Part shown: piece by piece, positions 37,611 through 46,928 of the stretch
How the letters are laid out: each line of letters starts with the position of its first letter
Numbering within the stretch: the first letter of the stretch is position 1
Assembly (NCBI GenBank): GCA_035544875.1
Contig: DASZZP010000083.1
Span: forward strand, 186,001 to 250,000
DNA from: JASLEW01 sp035544875
Lineage (GTDB): Bacteria; Acidobacteriota; Thermoanaerobaculia; Multivoradales; UBA5704
Length of the DNA stretch: 64,000 nt
Direction: 5' to 3'
Notes under the pieces: generated by a model
Database searches by the model: none
The model's input: the letters and a program-made list of their open reading frames with translations, nothing else
Told to the model about the DNA's origin: nothing
Program-made: the position numbers and the translations under genes

Positions 37611-39623
37611 TCATGGCTTGGCCGCCGGGGGCGGCGGGGGCGGCGGCGGCGCGGCCAGGGCCTTGAGCTCGGCGAGCGGGCGGACGACGCCGCCGCGCAC
37701 GACGTAGCGGATTTGGCGCAGATTGGCGATCGCGGCGGTGGGGTCGGCGCCGACCACCAGGAGGTCGGCAAGCTTGCCCTTCTCGACCGTGCCGAGGTCC
37801 TTCAGCCGCCCCATCGCGGCCGCCGCGCCGCGAGTGGCGGTGACCAGCACCTCCCGTGGCGCGAGGCCCGCCTTCTCCATCGCCTCCATCTCGGCATAGA
37901 CCGCGGGACCGTGCAGGGTCAGCGGGTTGCCGGCGTCGGTGCCCATGGCGATCGGGATGCCAGCGCGGAAGACGCGCAGCAAGTTGGCCGCCGCAGTCGC
38001 TTCGCGCTCGGCGGTGCGGGCGGCCAGGGTGGTGAGCTGTTGGGCGGTACGGGAGGTCGAGCCGATGGCGGCGGTCTCCGCCACGCGCGCCAGGGTGTCG
38101 CGGTCGACGCAGCCGTTGGGGTCGTCGACGGCCGGCGGCTGGTGCCGGGAGTCGCTCTCGTAGAGCCGCAAATAGCCGTGGCCGACGGTCAGGGTCGGAC
38201 AGTAGAGGGCGCCGTTCTTGATCGCCAGGTCGAGGAACTCCTGATCGACCGGCTTGTCCCAAACGCTGTGGACCAGCAGGCGGGCGCCGGCGCGCAGCGC
38301 CTCCTTGGCTTCCGTCAGCCCGGTCGCGTGCACGATCAGCGGCAGCTTGCGCTGGCGGGCCTCCTCGCCGGCCGCCTGCACCAGCGGCGCGAGATCGGTG
38401 GCGATCTCCTTGCCCTGGACCGGGATGAACCAGACCTTGACCGCGCTGCTGCCTTGCTCGGCGAGGTAGCGCACGCCGGTGCGCGCCGACTCGGCGTCGT
38501 GCAGGAAGATGAACTGGCGGTCGCCCGCGAGGTTGACCCAGTGATCGCGCGTCGACAGCAAGGGGCCGGCCGCCGCCACTCGCGCGACGTCCGAGCGCGG
38601 CTCGGCCCAGGCGGGCAAGCCGAGAGTCCAGGAATAGCCGCCCACGTCGAAGACTGCGGTCACTCCGGAGCAGAGATATGAGCGGCCGAAGCGCTCGGGA
38701 TGGAGGCGGAGGCCGGCCTCGACCTTCTCGTAGGGATGCCGGTCGCGCACGTCGAGGGCGTCGGGGCGGCCGTCGGCCCAGCCGGTCTGCGAGAAGTGGA
38801 CATGGGAGTCGATCAGCCCCGGCGTGAGGAAGCTCCCCGATAGGTCGAGCGTGTCGATTCCCGGAGGCACCGGGCAGGCGGCGCGCCGGCCGGCGCACTC
38901 GATCTTGCCGTCGCGCAGCAGCACGACCGCGTCGGCCACGGGTGGCGCCCCGGTGCCGTCCAGGAGGGTGGCGCCGATCAGGGCGCGGGGTGGCGGCGGC
39001 ACGCCAGGCTCGGCGGGAAACGCGCTGGTGACCGCGATCTTCCAGCCGGCGTCGGTCTTGACGAAGAGGCGCTGCGACAGCCCGCTCGACTCGTCGGCGC
39101 CGTAGCGCACTCGGTAGCGGTAGGACCCATAGACCAGCCCCGGCCGCACCGGAGTGAGATGAATGTCGTCGGCCTCAAGGTTGTCGGGCCACGCCTGACC
39201 GGCGGACGCCTCGAGGTTGCCGAAACCCTCCCGGGTGCCCTCCGGGCCGCTCAGCGCGACCCGCTCGGAGTGCAGATAGCACGCGAGGTAGGCGGCGCGG
39301 TTGCGGTCGTGAATCGCCTTCAGGTTGGCCTGGAAGAGCGCTCTGGCGGCAGGAAGATCAGAGGCCTCCGATGGATCGGCCGCGGTTTCCGCCGGGGTCG
39401 CCGGGCTCGCCGGGGCCGCGGCGGCCGCCGGCGAAGGATTCGCCGCAACGCCGGCGGCGGCCGCGCGCCCCACCCTCACCCCGCCGGCCCCGCCAGCATC
39501 AACGAGGGCCAGCAGCAGGAAGGCGGCCGCCGCCGGTCCCAGCCGGCGCACCAAGCGCGCCGAGCGGACCGATTTGAGCATTGCCGCGGTGATGGAAGCG
39601 CAGGTAGCTCGCACAAGCTCCAT
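37611..39623 (-). CDS. Exported amidohydrolase with N-terminal SnoaL/DUF4440-like domain
   Basis: About 670 residues. The start ATG 39623 lies just after GAGGAGG. It has a signal peptide (LGPAAAAFLLLALVDAGGAG), an Ala/Pro linker, and then a NTF2-like segment (ALFQANLKAIHDRNRAAYLACYLHSERVALSGPEG, DIHLTPVRPGLVYGSYRYRV). The metallo-dependent hydrolase part starts IGATLLDGTGAPPVADAVVLLRDGKIECAG and has the metal motif DSHVHF, a Lys in SSAVKVWFIPVQGKE and His residues in PLIVHATGLTEAK and RLLVHSVWDKP, then GTDAGNPLTLHG with the last Asp. This is the imidazolonepropionase/prolidase-type amidohydrolase 1 fold. Substrate unknown. It ends about 110 bp before amrS on the same strand. Confidence 0.85.
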   Translation of the reverse strand: MELVRATCASITAAMLKSVRSARLVRRLGPAAAAFLLLALVDAGGAGGVRVGRAAAAGVAANPSPAAAAAPASPATPAETAADPSEASDLPAARALFQANLKAIHDRNRAAYLACYLHSERVALSGPEGTREGFGNLEASAGQAWPDNLEADDIHLTPVRPGLVYGSYRYRVRYGADESSGLSQRLFVKTDAGWKIAVTSAFPAEPGVPPPPRALIGATLLDGTGAPPVADAVVLLRDGKIECAGRRAACPVPPGIDTLDLSGSFLTPGLIDSHVHFSQTGWADGRPDALDVRDRHPYEKVEAGLRLHPERFGRSYLCSGVTAVFDVGGYSWTLGLPAWAEPRSDVARVAAAGPLLSTRDHWVNLAGDRQFIFLHDAESARTGVRYLAEQGSSAVKVWFIPVQGKEIATDLAPLVQAAGEEARQRKLPLIVHATGLTEAKEALRAGARLLVHSVWDKPVDQEFLDLAIKNGALYCPTLTVGHGYLRLYESDSRHQPPAVDDPNGCVDRDTLARVAETAAIGSTSRTAQQLTTLAARTAEREATAAANLLRVFRAGIPIAMGTDAGNPLTLHGPAVYAEMEAMEKAGLAPREVLVTATRGAAAAMGRLKDLGTVEKGKLADLLVVGADPTAAIANLRQIRYVVRGGVVRPLAELKALAAPPPPPPPPAAKP

Positions 39624-40050
39624 ACATCCTCCTCGGGCGGTTGGTCGCCGCGTCGCCGAATGGATGGCCGATCCTACCAGGGTCGGCCAGGGTCGGCGCA
39701 GAGAAACCCGCCGGCGGGGGCGCCGGTGCTGTCGGGAGCCATTTGCGGTCGAGTGCCGCTGATAGTTGAGGCAACCCCTCCGAAGTTCGAACAACCTACG
39801 ACGATGGTGGTCAACCGTCAGCCAATGTGGTTGGGTCTGTCACCGCCTCGGCATGGCTGGGCCGAGGCACCCCGGATCGGGGGTATACTCAGCGACACAG
39901 CGATTAGCCTGAGCGAAGATGTCGGTTTCCGGCGGGGCGGAGCGGCTGCCATAGTCGCTCGCCAGCAAGCCGCCGGCCGACCCGGCCGCCGCCGGACCCG
40001 CGCGGTTCTCAAACGCTGCCGACGTCAGCCCGATCCCTTTTTTCCGTCCG
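39624..40050. other. Divergent intergenic region of about 430 bp
   Basis: Separates the minus-strand amidohydrolase from the plus-strand membrane protein. It contains a perfect 8-bp hairpin GCCTCGGC/GCCGAGGC (39845-39868) and, just after it, an extended -10-like GGGTATACT (TATACT at 39884-39889) reading toward the membrane protein, without a good -35. No gene is seen. Confidence 0.4.
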
Positions 40051-42402
40051 ATGCACGCCGCCGCGTTCGTCATCGCCGTCTTTCTTGCTGGCTGCGCGCT
40101 GCTGGTCAAGGCCGTGCGCTGGTGGCGGCCCGGCTTTCCGCTGCGTGCCGCGCTCGGGTATGTGGCCCTGACCGCGGCCTTCTTTGCGCAGCCGCTCTTC
40201 ACCGGTGCTCTGCAGGTCGCGACCGAGCTCGCCTACGACCGGCTTCCCTTTGCGGAGATGGCCGGCAAGGAGGCGCAGCTCAATCACTTCCGGGCCGATA
40301 CTCTGTTCGAGCAGCTGCCGTTCCATACCCTGGTGCGCCAGCGCCTCCTGGCCGGCGAAGCGCCGCTCTGGTCGCACGAGCTGGGCACCGGCGAGCCGCT
40401 CCTGGGCAACGGCCAAGCGGCGCCGTTTGCGCCGCTCCACGTTCTGGCCCTTCCTCTGCCACCTCTGCGGGCGCTTTCGGTGGCCTCCGCCTGGCAGATC
40501 CTGCTCGGCCTGCTGTGCACGCATGCGCTGCTGCTGACTCTGGGCGCCGGGCCGTGGGGCGCTGCGCTGGGAGCCGTGGGCTCGGGACTCTCCACCTATT
40601 CCGTGGTGTGGCTCTACGACACGCTTGGCATGGCGGCCGCCTGGGTGCCCGGGCTGCTGCTCGGCCTGCTGCTGGTGCGCGACGGCGCGCCGCGCGGCTT
40701 CCGGGGTCTCACCGCCTGCGCCCTGGGCCTGGCGCTCTCCGGCCATCCGGAGACGATGGCGCATGCCGGGATCGCCGCGGCGGTGGCGGCGGTGGCGCTG
40801 TTCATGCGGCCCGAACCCGGGCGCTGGCGGTTTCTGGCGCGGCTGGTGGCCGCCGCGTCGCTGAGCGCAACGCTTGCCGCCCCGGCGCTGCTGCCGCTCC
40901 TGCAGACGCTACCGGAAAGCGTTCGCGGGAGGGCCTTGGAGCGCGACCCGACTGACTTCCAGCCGCTGCCCTTCGAGGCCCGTTTCCTGCTCCCGGTCTT
41001 CTCGCCGCTCGCCATGGGCAGCCCGCCTGACGGGACCTACCCATTTGAGCTGGAGTTCCCCGAGATCTGCAGCGACTATTCCGGGCTGCTGGTGCTGGCC
41101 CTGGCCGTGTCGGGCGCGCTGGCCTTGCGCGGCCGTTGGCTCTTCCTGCTGGTAGGGGGCCTGGCCGCACTGCTTGCGGCGTTGCGGGTTCCGCCGTTCT
41201 TCGAGCTGATGCTTCACCTGCCGGTGATCGGCCCAGGAGCCCACGGGCGGATGCGCGAGTTCTGGGTGCTGGCGGTCGCGCTCGCCGCGGGCCTGGCGCT
41301 CGACCGGGTCGCCGGCCAGCGGGCGCTGCGCCGAGTGGCGGCGGTTTTGATCGCGATCGCCGGTTTAGGGCTGGCGCTGGCGCCACCGGCCGGCGGCGCC
41401 AGCTGGCCGTGGGTGTGGTGGGTCGTGACACTGCTGGGGGCCGCCGTGGCGCTGACCGCGCTCCTTGTGCCGAGGCTGCGGCCGAGCTTCCCGCCGCTCG
41501 TGCTGGCGGCTGTGACCCTCGATCTTTTCCTGGTTGGAGTCCGCTACCACGCGGCGGTCCCGGCACGCTTCGACCTGGCGCCGCCTCCCACGATCGCCTA
41601 CCTCCAGCACCAGGGCCGGGCGTCCGCGGCCCCTTTCCGGGTGTCGTTCGAGGGCTTCGATCTGGCGCCCAATCTGAATGCGCTCTACGGCCTTTGGGAC
41701 CCGCGCGGCTACGATCCGGCGCGCCCCGACGATGCGGCGCGGCTGGTCGCCTGGTGGCTGGCGCACCGCAGCCACTTCTATCAGAACATCACCGATTCGC
41801 TGAAGAAGATCAACCAACCCGCTCGCGACTATCTCGCGATTCGGTTCCTCTCGACGTCGCACGAGCGCGAGCTACCGCCTCCCTGGCGCCTTGCCTTCGA
41901 GGGAAAGGGAGGCAAGGTGTGGGAAAACCCGCAAGCGCTGCCGCTCTTTTTCATGCCGCGTACGATCGTAGGGTTCGAGCAGTTTCGACGGGCGCGGCGG
42001 GCGGCTATGGAGGTTGGCGAGGCCGGCGACTTCCGAGCGGTCGGCCTGACGACCGAGGCGCAGGGCGTCTCTTCCCAGGATGGCCGGGTGAGCGCCATCC
42101 GGCCGCGCAGCAACGGATTCGACCTTCAGGTCGAGACCGCGAGCGGTGGTCTGGTCGTTTCCAGCGTGAGTTACACCTCGGGGTGGGAGATCGGGGCCGG
42201 AGGCCGAAGGCTGCGGGTCGTCGAGGTCAACGGCGGGTTTCTCGGCTTCCGCCTGCCGCCGGGCTCCCATTCCGTCAGCCTGAGTTACCGGCCGTGGAGC
42301 TGGACCCTGGGGCTCGTCCTGGCCGCCGCAGGCGCGGTCCTGGGCCTCCTTGCCGGGTGGGGCCGGCGGCGTGGCCTGCGTGCGCTGTCCTGGCTCTACT
42401 AG
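40051..42402 (+). CDS. YfhO-like polytopic membrane protein
   Basis: A 783-residue membrane protein with about 12 hydrophobic helices in the first 490 residues and one more near the C-terminus (LGLVLAAAGAVLGLLAGW). A periplasmic beta-rich domain lies between (about 500-740). Conserved-looking features are FRADTLFEQLPFHTLVRQRL and PLWSHELGTGEPLLGNGQAAPF, the DP/GxP loop typical of YfhO and related GT-C-like proteins, and GLWDPRGYDPARP. YfhO proteins take part in glycosylation of cell-surface polymers, so a role in envelope glycan modification is an inference. The first helix starts at the ATG, with no strong ribosome-binding site. The stop lies 7 nt from the convergent neighbour's stop. Confidence 0.8.
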   Translation: MHAAAFVIAVFLAGCALLVKAVRWWRPGFPLRAALGYVALTAAFFAQPLFTGALQVATELAYDRLPFAEMAGKEAQLNHFRADTLFEQLPFHTLVRQRLLAGEAPLWSHELGTGEPLLGNGQAAPFAPLHVLALPLPPLRALSVASAWQILLGLLCTHALLLTLGAGPWGAALGAVGSGLSTYSVVWLYDTLGMAAAWVPGLLLGLLLVRDGAPRGFRGLTACALGLALSGHPETMAHAGIAAAVAAVALFMRPEPGRWRFLARLVAAASLSATLAAPALLPLLQTLPESVRGRALERDPTDFQPLPFEARFLLPVFSPLAMGSPPDGTYPFELEFPEICSDYSGLLVLALAVSGALALRGRWLFLLVGGLAALLAALRVPPFFELMLHLPVIGPGAHGRMREFWVLAVALAAGLALDRVAGQRALRRVAAVLIAIAGLGLALAPPAGGASWPWVWWVVTLLGAAVALTALLVPRLRPSFPPLVLAAVTLDLFLVGVRYHAAVPARFDLAPPPTIAYLQHQGRASAAPFRVSFEGFDLAPNLNALYGLWDPRGYDPARPDDAARLVAWWLAHRSHFYQNITDSLKKINQPARDYLAIRFLSTSHERELPPPWRLAFEGKGGKVWENPQALPLFFMPRTIVGFEQFRRARRAAMEVGEAGDFRAVGLTTEAQGVSSQDGRVSAIRPRSNGFDLQVETASGGLVVSSVSYTSGWEIGAGGRRLRVVEVNGGFLGFRLPPGSHSVSLSYRPWSWTLGLVLAAAGAVLGLLAGWGRRRGLRALSWLY

Positions 42403-42409
42403 CCCGAGC

Positions 42410-43765
42410 CTACCAGGGGAGGAAGGTTGAGAAGACGTCCTGGCCTACACGGGGCAAGCCCACTCGCCGCATGTCGGCTCTCGCATACGCTACTTCGATC
42501 TGGAACGCAGCGCCAGCCGCCAGCAGAACGAGAAGTGCGAGGGTCACAACAAGCACGGGACGGCCACGTCGCGACGAGAGGGCGTCCGATGGAAGACCGC
42601 GCAATCCCGCAGCGCTGAGCGCCACGAAGGCAGCGAGCGACGGAAAGAGATAACGGCCTTGGGGCTGCCAATCGACGAAGGTAAGATAAGCCACAACGAA
42701 CGCCACATTTGAAAGCACCGCAACACGCATCACGCCGAGCGACTCTTGCTTGGGCAAGCCGAGATCACGCGGCGTATGCGCCGACCCGAGGAGCATGAGG
42801 CAGGTTGCAGGAAGGAAGAGAAAGTAGAAGGGCCAAGGCAGCAGGATATTGAGCCAGCCAAATTTCGCCCAGAAGCTGATCCAGAGCGATCCCATCCAAT
42901 GAGTGGAGAGCAAGACGGAGTGTATGCTGGGGTGGCCAGCCGGAATCGGAGCGAGAAGAGAACCGAAGCGGAGCACGGAGAGAGCCGCCGCTCCGGCAAG
43001 ACCCAGGCCGGCAGTGCCGAGAAGACCGGCCGCGGCGCGGCGGCAGCGCCGCCGGAGAAGGCCCGCCGCGGCAAAGCACAGCGGCGGGAGGAGAACGGCA
43101 CCGGAGGCCTTGGCGAGGAGCGCCAGGCCAGCGGCGGCACCGGCAACTCGCGCAACTCGAACAGAGGGTGGGTCTCCGCCGGCGAGCCGGCAAAGATAGT
43201 AAAGAGAAATAGCGCCGAGCGCCATCAAGGCGGTGTCGCTGTTGACGCTGGCCGAGACAAACAGCACCTGCGGCGCAAACATTAGGGGAGCCGACACCAG
43301 GGCCGCCCGGAGTGGATCTCCATCCAGAAAGAAAAGGGCGGTGCGGAAGAGAAACAGCGCCGCGATCAAGCCCCACGCCAGTCGAGCAACGCGCAGCGCG
43401 ATGAGAGCACGGCTCGCGGCCACGGCTGCGGGCTGACGATTCGGAAGGAAGGCTCTGCTCCCGGCCTCCGCGAAACTGAATTCCTGGTTGCGCGCAAACG
43501 GAAAGTCGATCGGACCGCCGTTGACTGCGGCCAGCCACAAGGCAGACACGGCGTAGTCGAGCGGCGGCTGGAAGAACTCGTAGTTGGTGCTATCGAAGGC
43601 TGCAGGCCGCAGAGGCAAAGAATGGGAGCGGATGAGTGAATCGATATAGAAGAGGTGTGCAGGCTCATCCGGTGCTTCACCGGCAGGTATGACCAGCGCA
43701 AAGACGACACCGAGTGCCGAGAAGAGGGCCGCAAGACCAATGCCCAGGCGTCGAGGCGAGTCCAT
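42410..43765 (-). CDS. DUF2142-like polytopic membrane protein
   Basis: A 451-residue protein with about 11 hydrophobic segments. The start is set at ATG 43765 because a first helix follows directly (LGIGLAALFSALGVVFALVI). The first loop motif AGEAPDEPAHLFYIDSLIRS is the signature of DUF2142 membrane proteins, which resemble GT-C glycosyltransferases. VSASVNSDTALMALGAISLY and FVDWQPQGRYLFPSLAAFVAL also fit. The gene is less GC-rich than its surroundings. With the neighbouring YfhO-like gene it may serve surface glycan assembly; this is inferred only from family resemblance. Confidence 0.8.
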   Translation of the reverse strand: MDSPRRLGIGLAALFSALGVVFALVIPAGEAPDEPAHLFYIDSLIRSHSLPLRPAAFDSTNYEFFQPPLDYAVSALWLAAVNGGPIDFPFARNQEFSFAEAGSRAFLPNRQPAAVAASRALIALRVARLAWGLIAALFLFRTALFFLDGDPLRAALVSAPLMFAPQVLFVSASVNSDTALMALGAISLYYLCRLAGGDPPSVRVARVAGAAAGLALLAKASGAVLLPPLCFAAAGLLRRRCRRAAAGLLGTAGLGLAGAAALSVLRFGSLLAPIPAGHPSIHSVLLSTHWMGSLWISFWAKFGWLNILLPWPFYFLFLPATCLMLLGSAHTPRDLGLPKQESLGVMRVAVLSNVAFVVAYLTFVDWQPQGRYLFPSLAAFVALSAAGLRGLPSDALSSRRGRPVLVVTLALLVLLAAGAAFQIEVAYARADMRRVGLPRVGQDVFSTFLPW

Positions 43766-43886
43766 AGCAGTGTCTATCCTGGCCACGGCGAGCCCCCGTT
43801 GGATGTTGGCCCCGTTGGAAGTGGGCCAAGAGTGGGCCACAAAGGCAACAGCGTTAGGGGTAGAATATTCAAACCACTGATTCTAT

Positions 43887-43984
43887 TGATGCCCGAGGCG
43901 GGAGTCGAGCCCCCGCCAAGGGCGCCATCCTGCGGCCCGCCTGCGTATGAAGCGGGTGGGGTGCACGCTCCCACTGTGGCATCA
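43887..43984 (-). pseudogene. Possible tRNA-Leu-like remnant
   Basis: Read on the minus strand, the end of this segment is GGGGGCTCGACTCCCGCCTCGGGCA, very like the T arm plus acceptor of a class II tRNA-Leu (GCCCGAG/CTCGGGC type). CGCAGGA resembles a CAG anticodon loop. The 5' acceptor strand GCCCGAG is missing and the T stem has extra G residues, so no full cloverleaf can be drawn. The segment is bounded by perfect TGATGCC/GGCATCA ends. It could be a decayed tRNA or an attachment-site scar. Confidence 0.25.
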
Positions 43985-43986
43985 TC

Positions 43987-45318
43987 ATGCGATCTGTGCT
44001 TCCGGACACCGGCAGTCCCCGATCACCCAAGCCTGCCCGCCGCTCCAGCCGCCAAGCCGCCGAGCCGCCCGGCCGCCGCGGCCCGCGCCCTGCCGCCACG
44101 GCCGGGAAGCGGCCATGCCGCTGCCGCGGGCTGGCGCTCGGCCTGCTGGCGGCGTGGGTGGCGGCGGCCGCGCTCGCCGCCGCCGCCGCCGCGCATGAGC
44201 TCGGTGTGATGCAGGTCTTCGCCAGCTTCCAGCAGTCCGGCGCCTACCAGATCGACCTCCAGGTCGCCGAGGAGCACCTGGCGCCGGGACAGGGGGGCGG
44301 ACCGGCCCACCCGACCCGCTATGGGCGGATCGAGGGGCTGGGCGGCAGCGACGACGAGAGGCGCCTGGGACGGTTCCTGAGCGACCTGATCGACGGCACC
44401 ACGATCGCGTTCGACGGCCGCCCGGTCGAGCCCCGGGTCGCCTACGTTTCAGATCCGGCGCGCGGGTCGCGAGCTGCGGGGAGATCCCTCAGGGGAATGG
44501 CGCCGTCCATCGCCGGACGTGCGGCCGAGCTGCCCGGAATGCCGGCCTCGCCGCGGCGCTACCGGCTGCGCCTCGCGGGATGGATTCCCGGCGGGGCGCG
44601 ATCGTTCACCTTCACCAGCGCGCTCAAGACGCCGCGCTATCCGCTCGTCCTGGCGGTCGAGGGCGACGAGACCTCGCTCTGGAAGTGGGTCGACGGCCAG
44701 CGGACGAGCCCGCCCTTCGCGCTGCCGGCGCGCGTGGTGCCGCCGACCAGCCGTGCCGTGGCGCTGCGCTCTCTGCGGCTCGGCTTCGACGGCGTCCTGC
44801 CGCGCGGCACCGCGGCGGTCCTCTTCGTGCTTGCCGTCTTCCTGCTCGCCGGCGGGGTCGCGCCGCTGCTCGTCCAGCTCGCCGCCTTCACCCTCGGCCA
44901 GGCCGCGGGGCTGGCGCTGGCGCTGCGCGGCGCCGTCGCGTTCTCGCCCGCCGTGGCCGAGCCGGCGATGGCGCTGGCGATCGTCTACCTCGCGGTCGAG
45001 AACCTGGTGCGCCGCCGCCCCTCCTCGTGGCGCGCAGTGCCGCTGCTCGCCTTCGGCTTCCTGTTCGGCATGGCGGGTCCGGACGCGGCCAGCATCGCCG
45101 CGCCCTCCCCCGCCGGCGGCTGGAGCCTCGGGGCCGCCATCGCCGGCTGGAGCCTCGGCGCCCTGGCCGCCGAGTCGACCGTCCTCGCGGCCGCCTTCCT
45201 GCTCATCGGTCTCCCCTTCCGCCACCAGCTCTGGTACCGCGGCCGGGTGGTCGTTCCCGCCTCCTGCCTGATCGCCCTCGTCGGCCTCTACTGGACCCTC
45301 GAGCGCCTGCTCTCCTGA
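43987..45318 (+). CDS. HupE/UreJ-like membrane protein with exported N-terminal domain
   Basis: A 443-residue protein. A long basic N-terminus precedes the signal segment LALGLLAAWVAAAALAAAAAAHE, and the mature part begins AHELGVMQVFASFQQSG, as in exported HupE-type proteins. A beta-rich domain reaches to about residue 250. Six hydrophobic helices follow (GTAAVLFVLAVFLLAGG, LVQLAAFTLGQAAGLALAL and so on to the end), in the layout of HupE/UreJ_2. In that family the helices carry His residues (G-x-DH-x and FTxGHS); here the equivalents read LGFDGVLPRG and FTLGQAAG, so the metal-binding His residues appear lost. Start choice is uncertain because no internal Met precedes the signal peptide. Confidence 0.65.
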   Translation: MRSVLPDTGSPRSPKPARRSSRQAAEPPGRRGPRPAATAGKRPCRCRGLALGLLAAWVAAAALAAAAAAHELGVMQVFASFQQSGAYQIDLQVAEEHLAPGQGGGPAHPTRYGRIEGLGGSDDERRLGRFLSDLIDGTTIAFDGRPVEPRVAYVSDPARGSRAAGRSLRGMAPSIAGRAAELPGMPASPRRYRLRLAGWIPGGARSFTFTSALKTPRYPLVLAVEGDETSLWKWVDGQRTSPPFALPARVVPPTSRAVALRSLRLGFDGVLPRGTAAVLFVLAVFLLAGGVAPLLVQLAAFTLGQAAGLALALRGAVAFSPAVAEPAMALAIVYLAVENLVRRRPSSWRAVPLLAFGFLFGMAGPDAASIAAPSPAGGWSLGAAIAGWSLGALAAESTVLAAAFLLIGLPFRHQLWYRGRVVVPASCLIALVGLYWTLERLLS

Positions 45319-45496
45319 TCCCGCCGCCGCAAGCTGCCGCAGCTGCGGCGACTGGCCGAGGCGGCGCCAGAGGAGACCGCAGGATCGAGCCGCCTGCTGT
45401 TCTCCGGGAACTACCATGCGCTAATGCGTGCACTTGCGAGTCGGCGTAAACTATGAGCATCCACGCCAGCTTGGACTTCCCAAGGGGTGTGCCGCC

Positions 45497-46873
45497 ATGG
45501 CCGACTTGCAGGAGGGGTTCTGGGACAATCTCCTGGACTACATCCAGGACCGGACGGTCGTTCCCGTCATCGGTCCGGAGCTGGTCACGGTTCGCGAAGG
45601 CGACCTGGATGTGCCCCTCTATCGCTGGCTGGCGCAGAGGCTGGCGGCCGATCTCGAGCTGCCCGCCGGGGAGCTTGGCGAGGGCTTCGACCTCAACGAC
45701 GTGGTTTCGCTGCACCTGCGCCGGCGAGGAGAGCGGGACGAGCTCTACGCCCAGATCCACAGACTGCTGCGCAACGCCGCGCCGACGCCGCCCGAGTCGC
45801 TGCTGGCGCTCGCCGGCATTCCTGGTTTCGATCTCTTCGTCTCGCTGACCTTCGACTCGCTGCTCGCCGACGCCATTGGCGCCGCACGCGGCGGGCCGGG
45901 TGCCGAACAGATCGCCTATTCGCCGAACGCCGCCGACCGCGACCTCGCCTGTCCGAAGGCCGAGCTGCGGCAGCCGGTGGTCTTCCATCTCCTGGGGCGG
46001 GCCTCGGCTTCCCCGGACTACGCAATCTGCGACGAGGACCTGCTCGAGTTCCTGCACGCCATGCAAGACAAGCAGCGCCAACCCAAGACGCTGTTCGACG
46101 AGCTGCGCGGCAAACATCTGCTCATCCTCGGTTGCAACTTCGGCGACTGGCTCGCGCGCTTTTTCCTGCGCACCGCGAGGAGCCTCGAGCTGTCTCAGAA
46201 GCGCAGGCGCTGGGACGTGCTGGTGGGCGGCCAGATCGCGCATGACGCCGGGCTGGCGCTGTTCCTCTCGAGCTTCAGCTCCGACACCCGCGTGGTGCCG
46301 TTGGCCGCGGCGCAGTTCGTTACCGAGCTGGCCAGGCGCTGGCAAGCAGCCCATCCAGTTGCGGCACAGAGCGGGGAGCCCGTGGCGCGGGATTCGAGCA
46401 CGAGCGGAAGGAGCATCCCAGACGGGGCAGTTTTCGTCAGCTACGCAAGCGAAAACCTCACGGCGGCAGGCAAACTGGCCGACGGCCTGCGCGCGGCCGG
46501 CCTGGAGGTGTGGTTCGACAAAGATGCCTTGCAGATGGCGGATGACTGGGCGCGCAGCATCCGGCGCGGCATCGAGCGCTGCTCGCTGTTCCTGCCGGTG
46601 ATCTCGCGCGAGGCCTTGAGCGAGGAGAACCGTCGTCGATATTTCTGGCGGGAGTGGAACGACGCGGACGACTTCGCTCGTGGGATGGCACCGGACGAGG
46701 CCTTCATCGTGCCCGTGGTGATCGACGATACCTCCCTCGATTCCAACGCTCTACCGGACTCCTTCAACAGGAAGCAGGGCAAGAGCTTGCCGGACGGGAA
46801 CGTCACGCCCGACGTGGCGAATCTGCTGAAGGAGCTGGTGCACGCCTTCCACCGCCGGCAGCGAGCGGCGTGA
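45497..46873 (+). CDS. SIR2-like / TIR domain fusion protein, probable immune effector
   Basis: A 458-residue protein from ATG 45497 (AAGGGGTG upstream). Residues about 1-290 resemble the SIR2_2 (PF13289) fold: VVPVIGPELVTV, PGFDLFVSLTFDSLLADAI, QPVVFHLLGRASASPDYAIC, KHLLILGCNFGDWLARFFLR. The Asn of a canonical TTNxD motif is Thr here (SLTFD) and the HG of the canonical motif reads LLG, so NADase activity of this half is doubtful. Residues about 309-455 are a TIR domain: GAVFVSYASEN, LEVWFDKDAL, CSLFLPVISREAL, with the candidate catalytic Glu in RYFWREWNDAD. TIR and SIR2 domains act as NAD-cleaving effectors in bacterial abortive infection. A STAND-WD40 gene follows 55 nt downstream, suggesting effector plus sensor. 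Confidence 0.85.
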   Translation: MADLQEGFWDNLLDYIQDRTVVPVIGPELVTVREGDLDVPLYRWLAQRLAADLELPAGELGEGFDLNDVVSLHLRRRGERDELYAQIHRLLRNAAPTPPESLLALAGIPGFDLFVSLTFDSLLADAIGAARGGPGAEQIAYSPNAADRDLACPKAELRQPVVFHLLGRASASPDYAICDEDLLEFLHAMQDKQRQPKTLFDELRGKHLLILGCNFGDWLARFFLRTARSLELSQKRRRWDVLVGGQIAHDAGLALFLSSFSSDTRVVPLAAAQFVTELARRWQAAHPVAAQSGEPVARDSSTSGRSIPDGAVFVSYASENLTAAGKLADGLRAAGLEVWFDKDALQMADDWARSIRRGIERCSLFLPVISREALSEENRRRYFWREWNDADDFARGMAPDEAFIVPVVIDDTSLDSNALPDSFNRKQGKSLPDGNVTPDVANLLKELVHAFHRRQRAA

Positions 46874-46928
46874 GCGGCGCGAGCCATGCAAGCGACGCGA
46901 GCGAGTCAAGCGACTCGAGCGACTCAAG

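Noticed and set aside
43655..44209. Plus-strand frame containing PEAGVEPPPRAP
   Set aside because: This is the typical spurious translation of a tRNA-like sequence on the opposite strand, not a protein gene.
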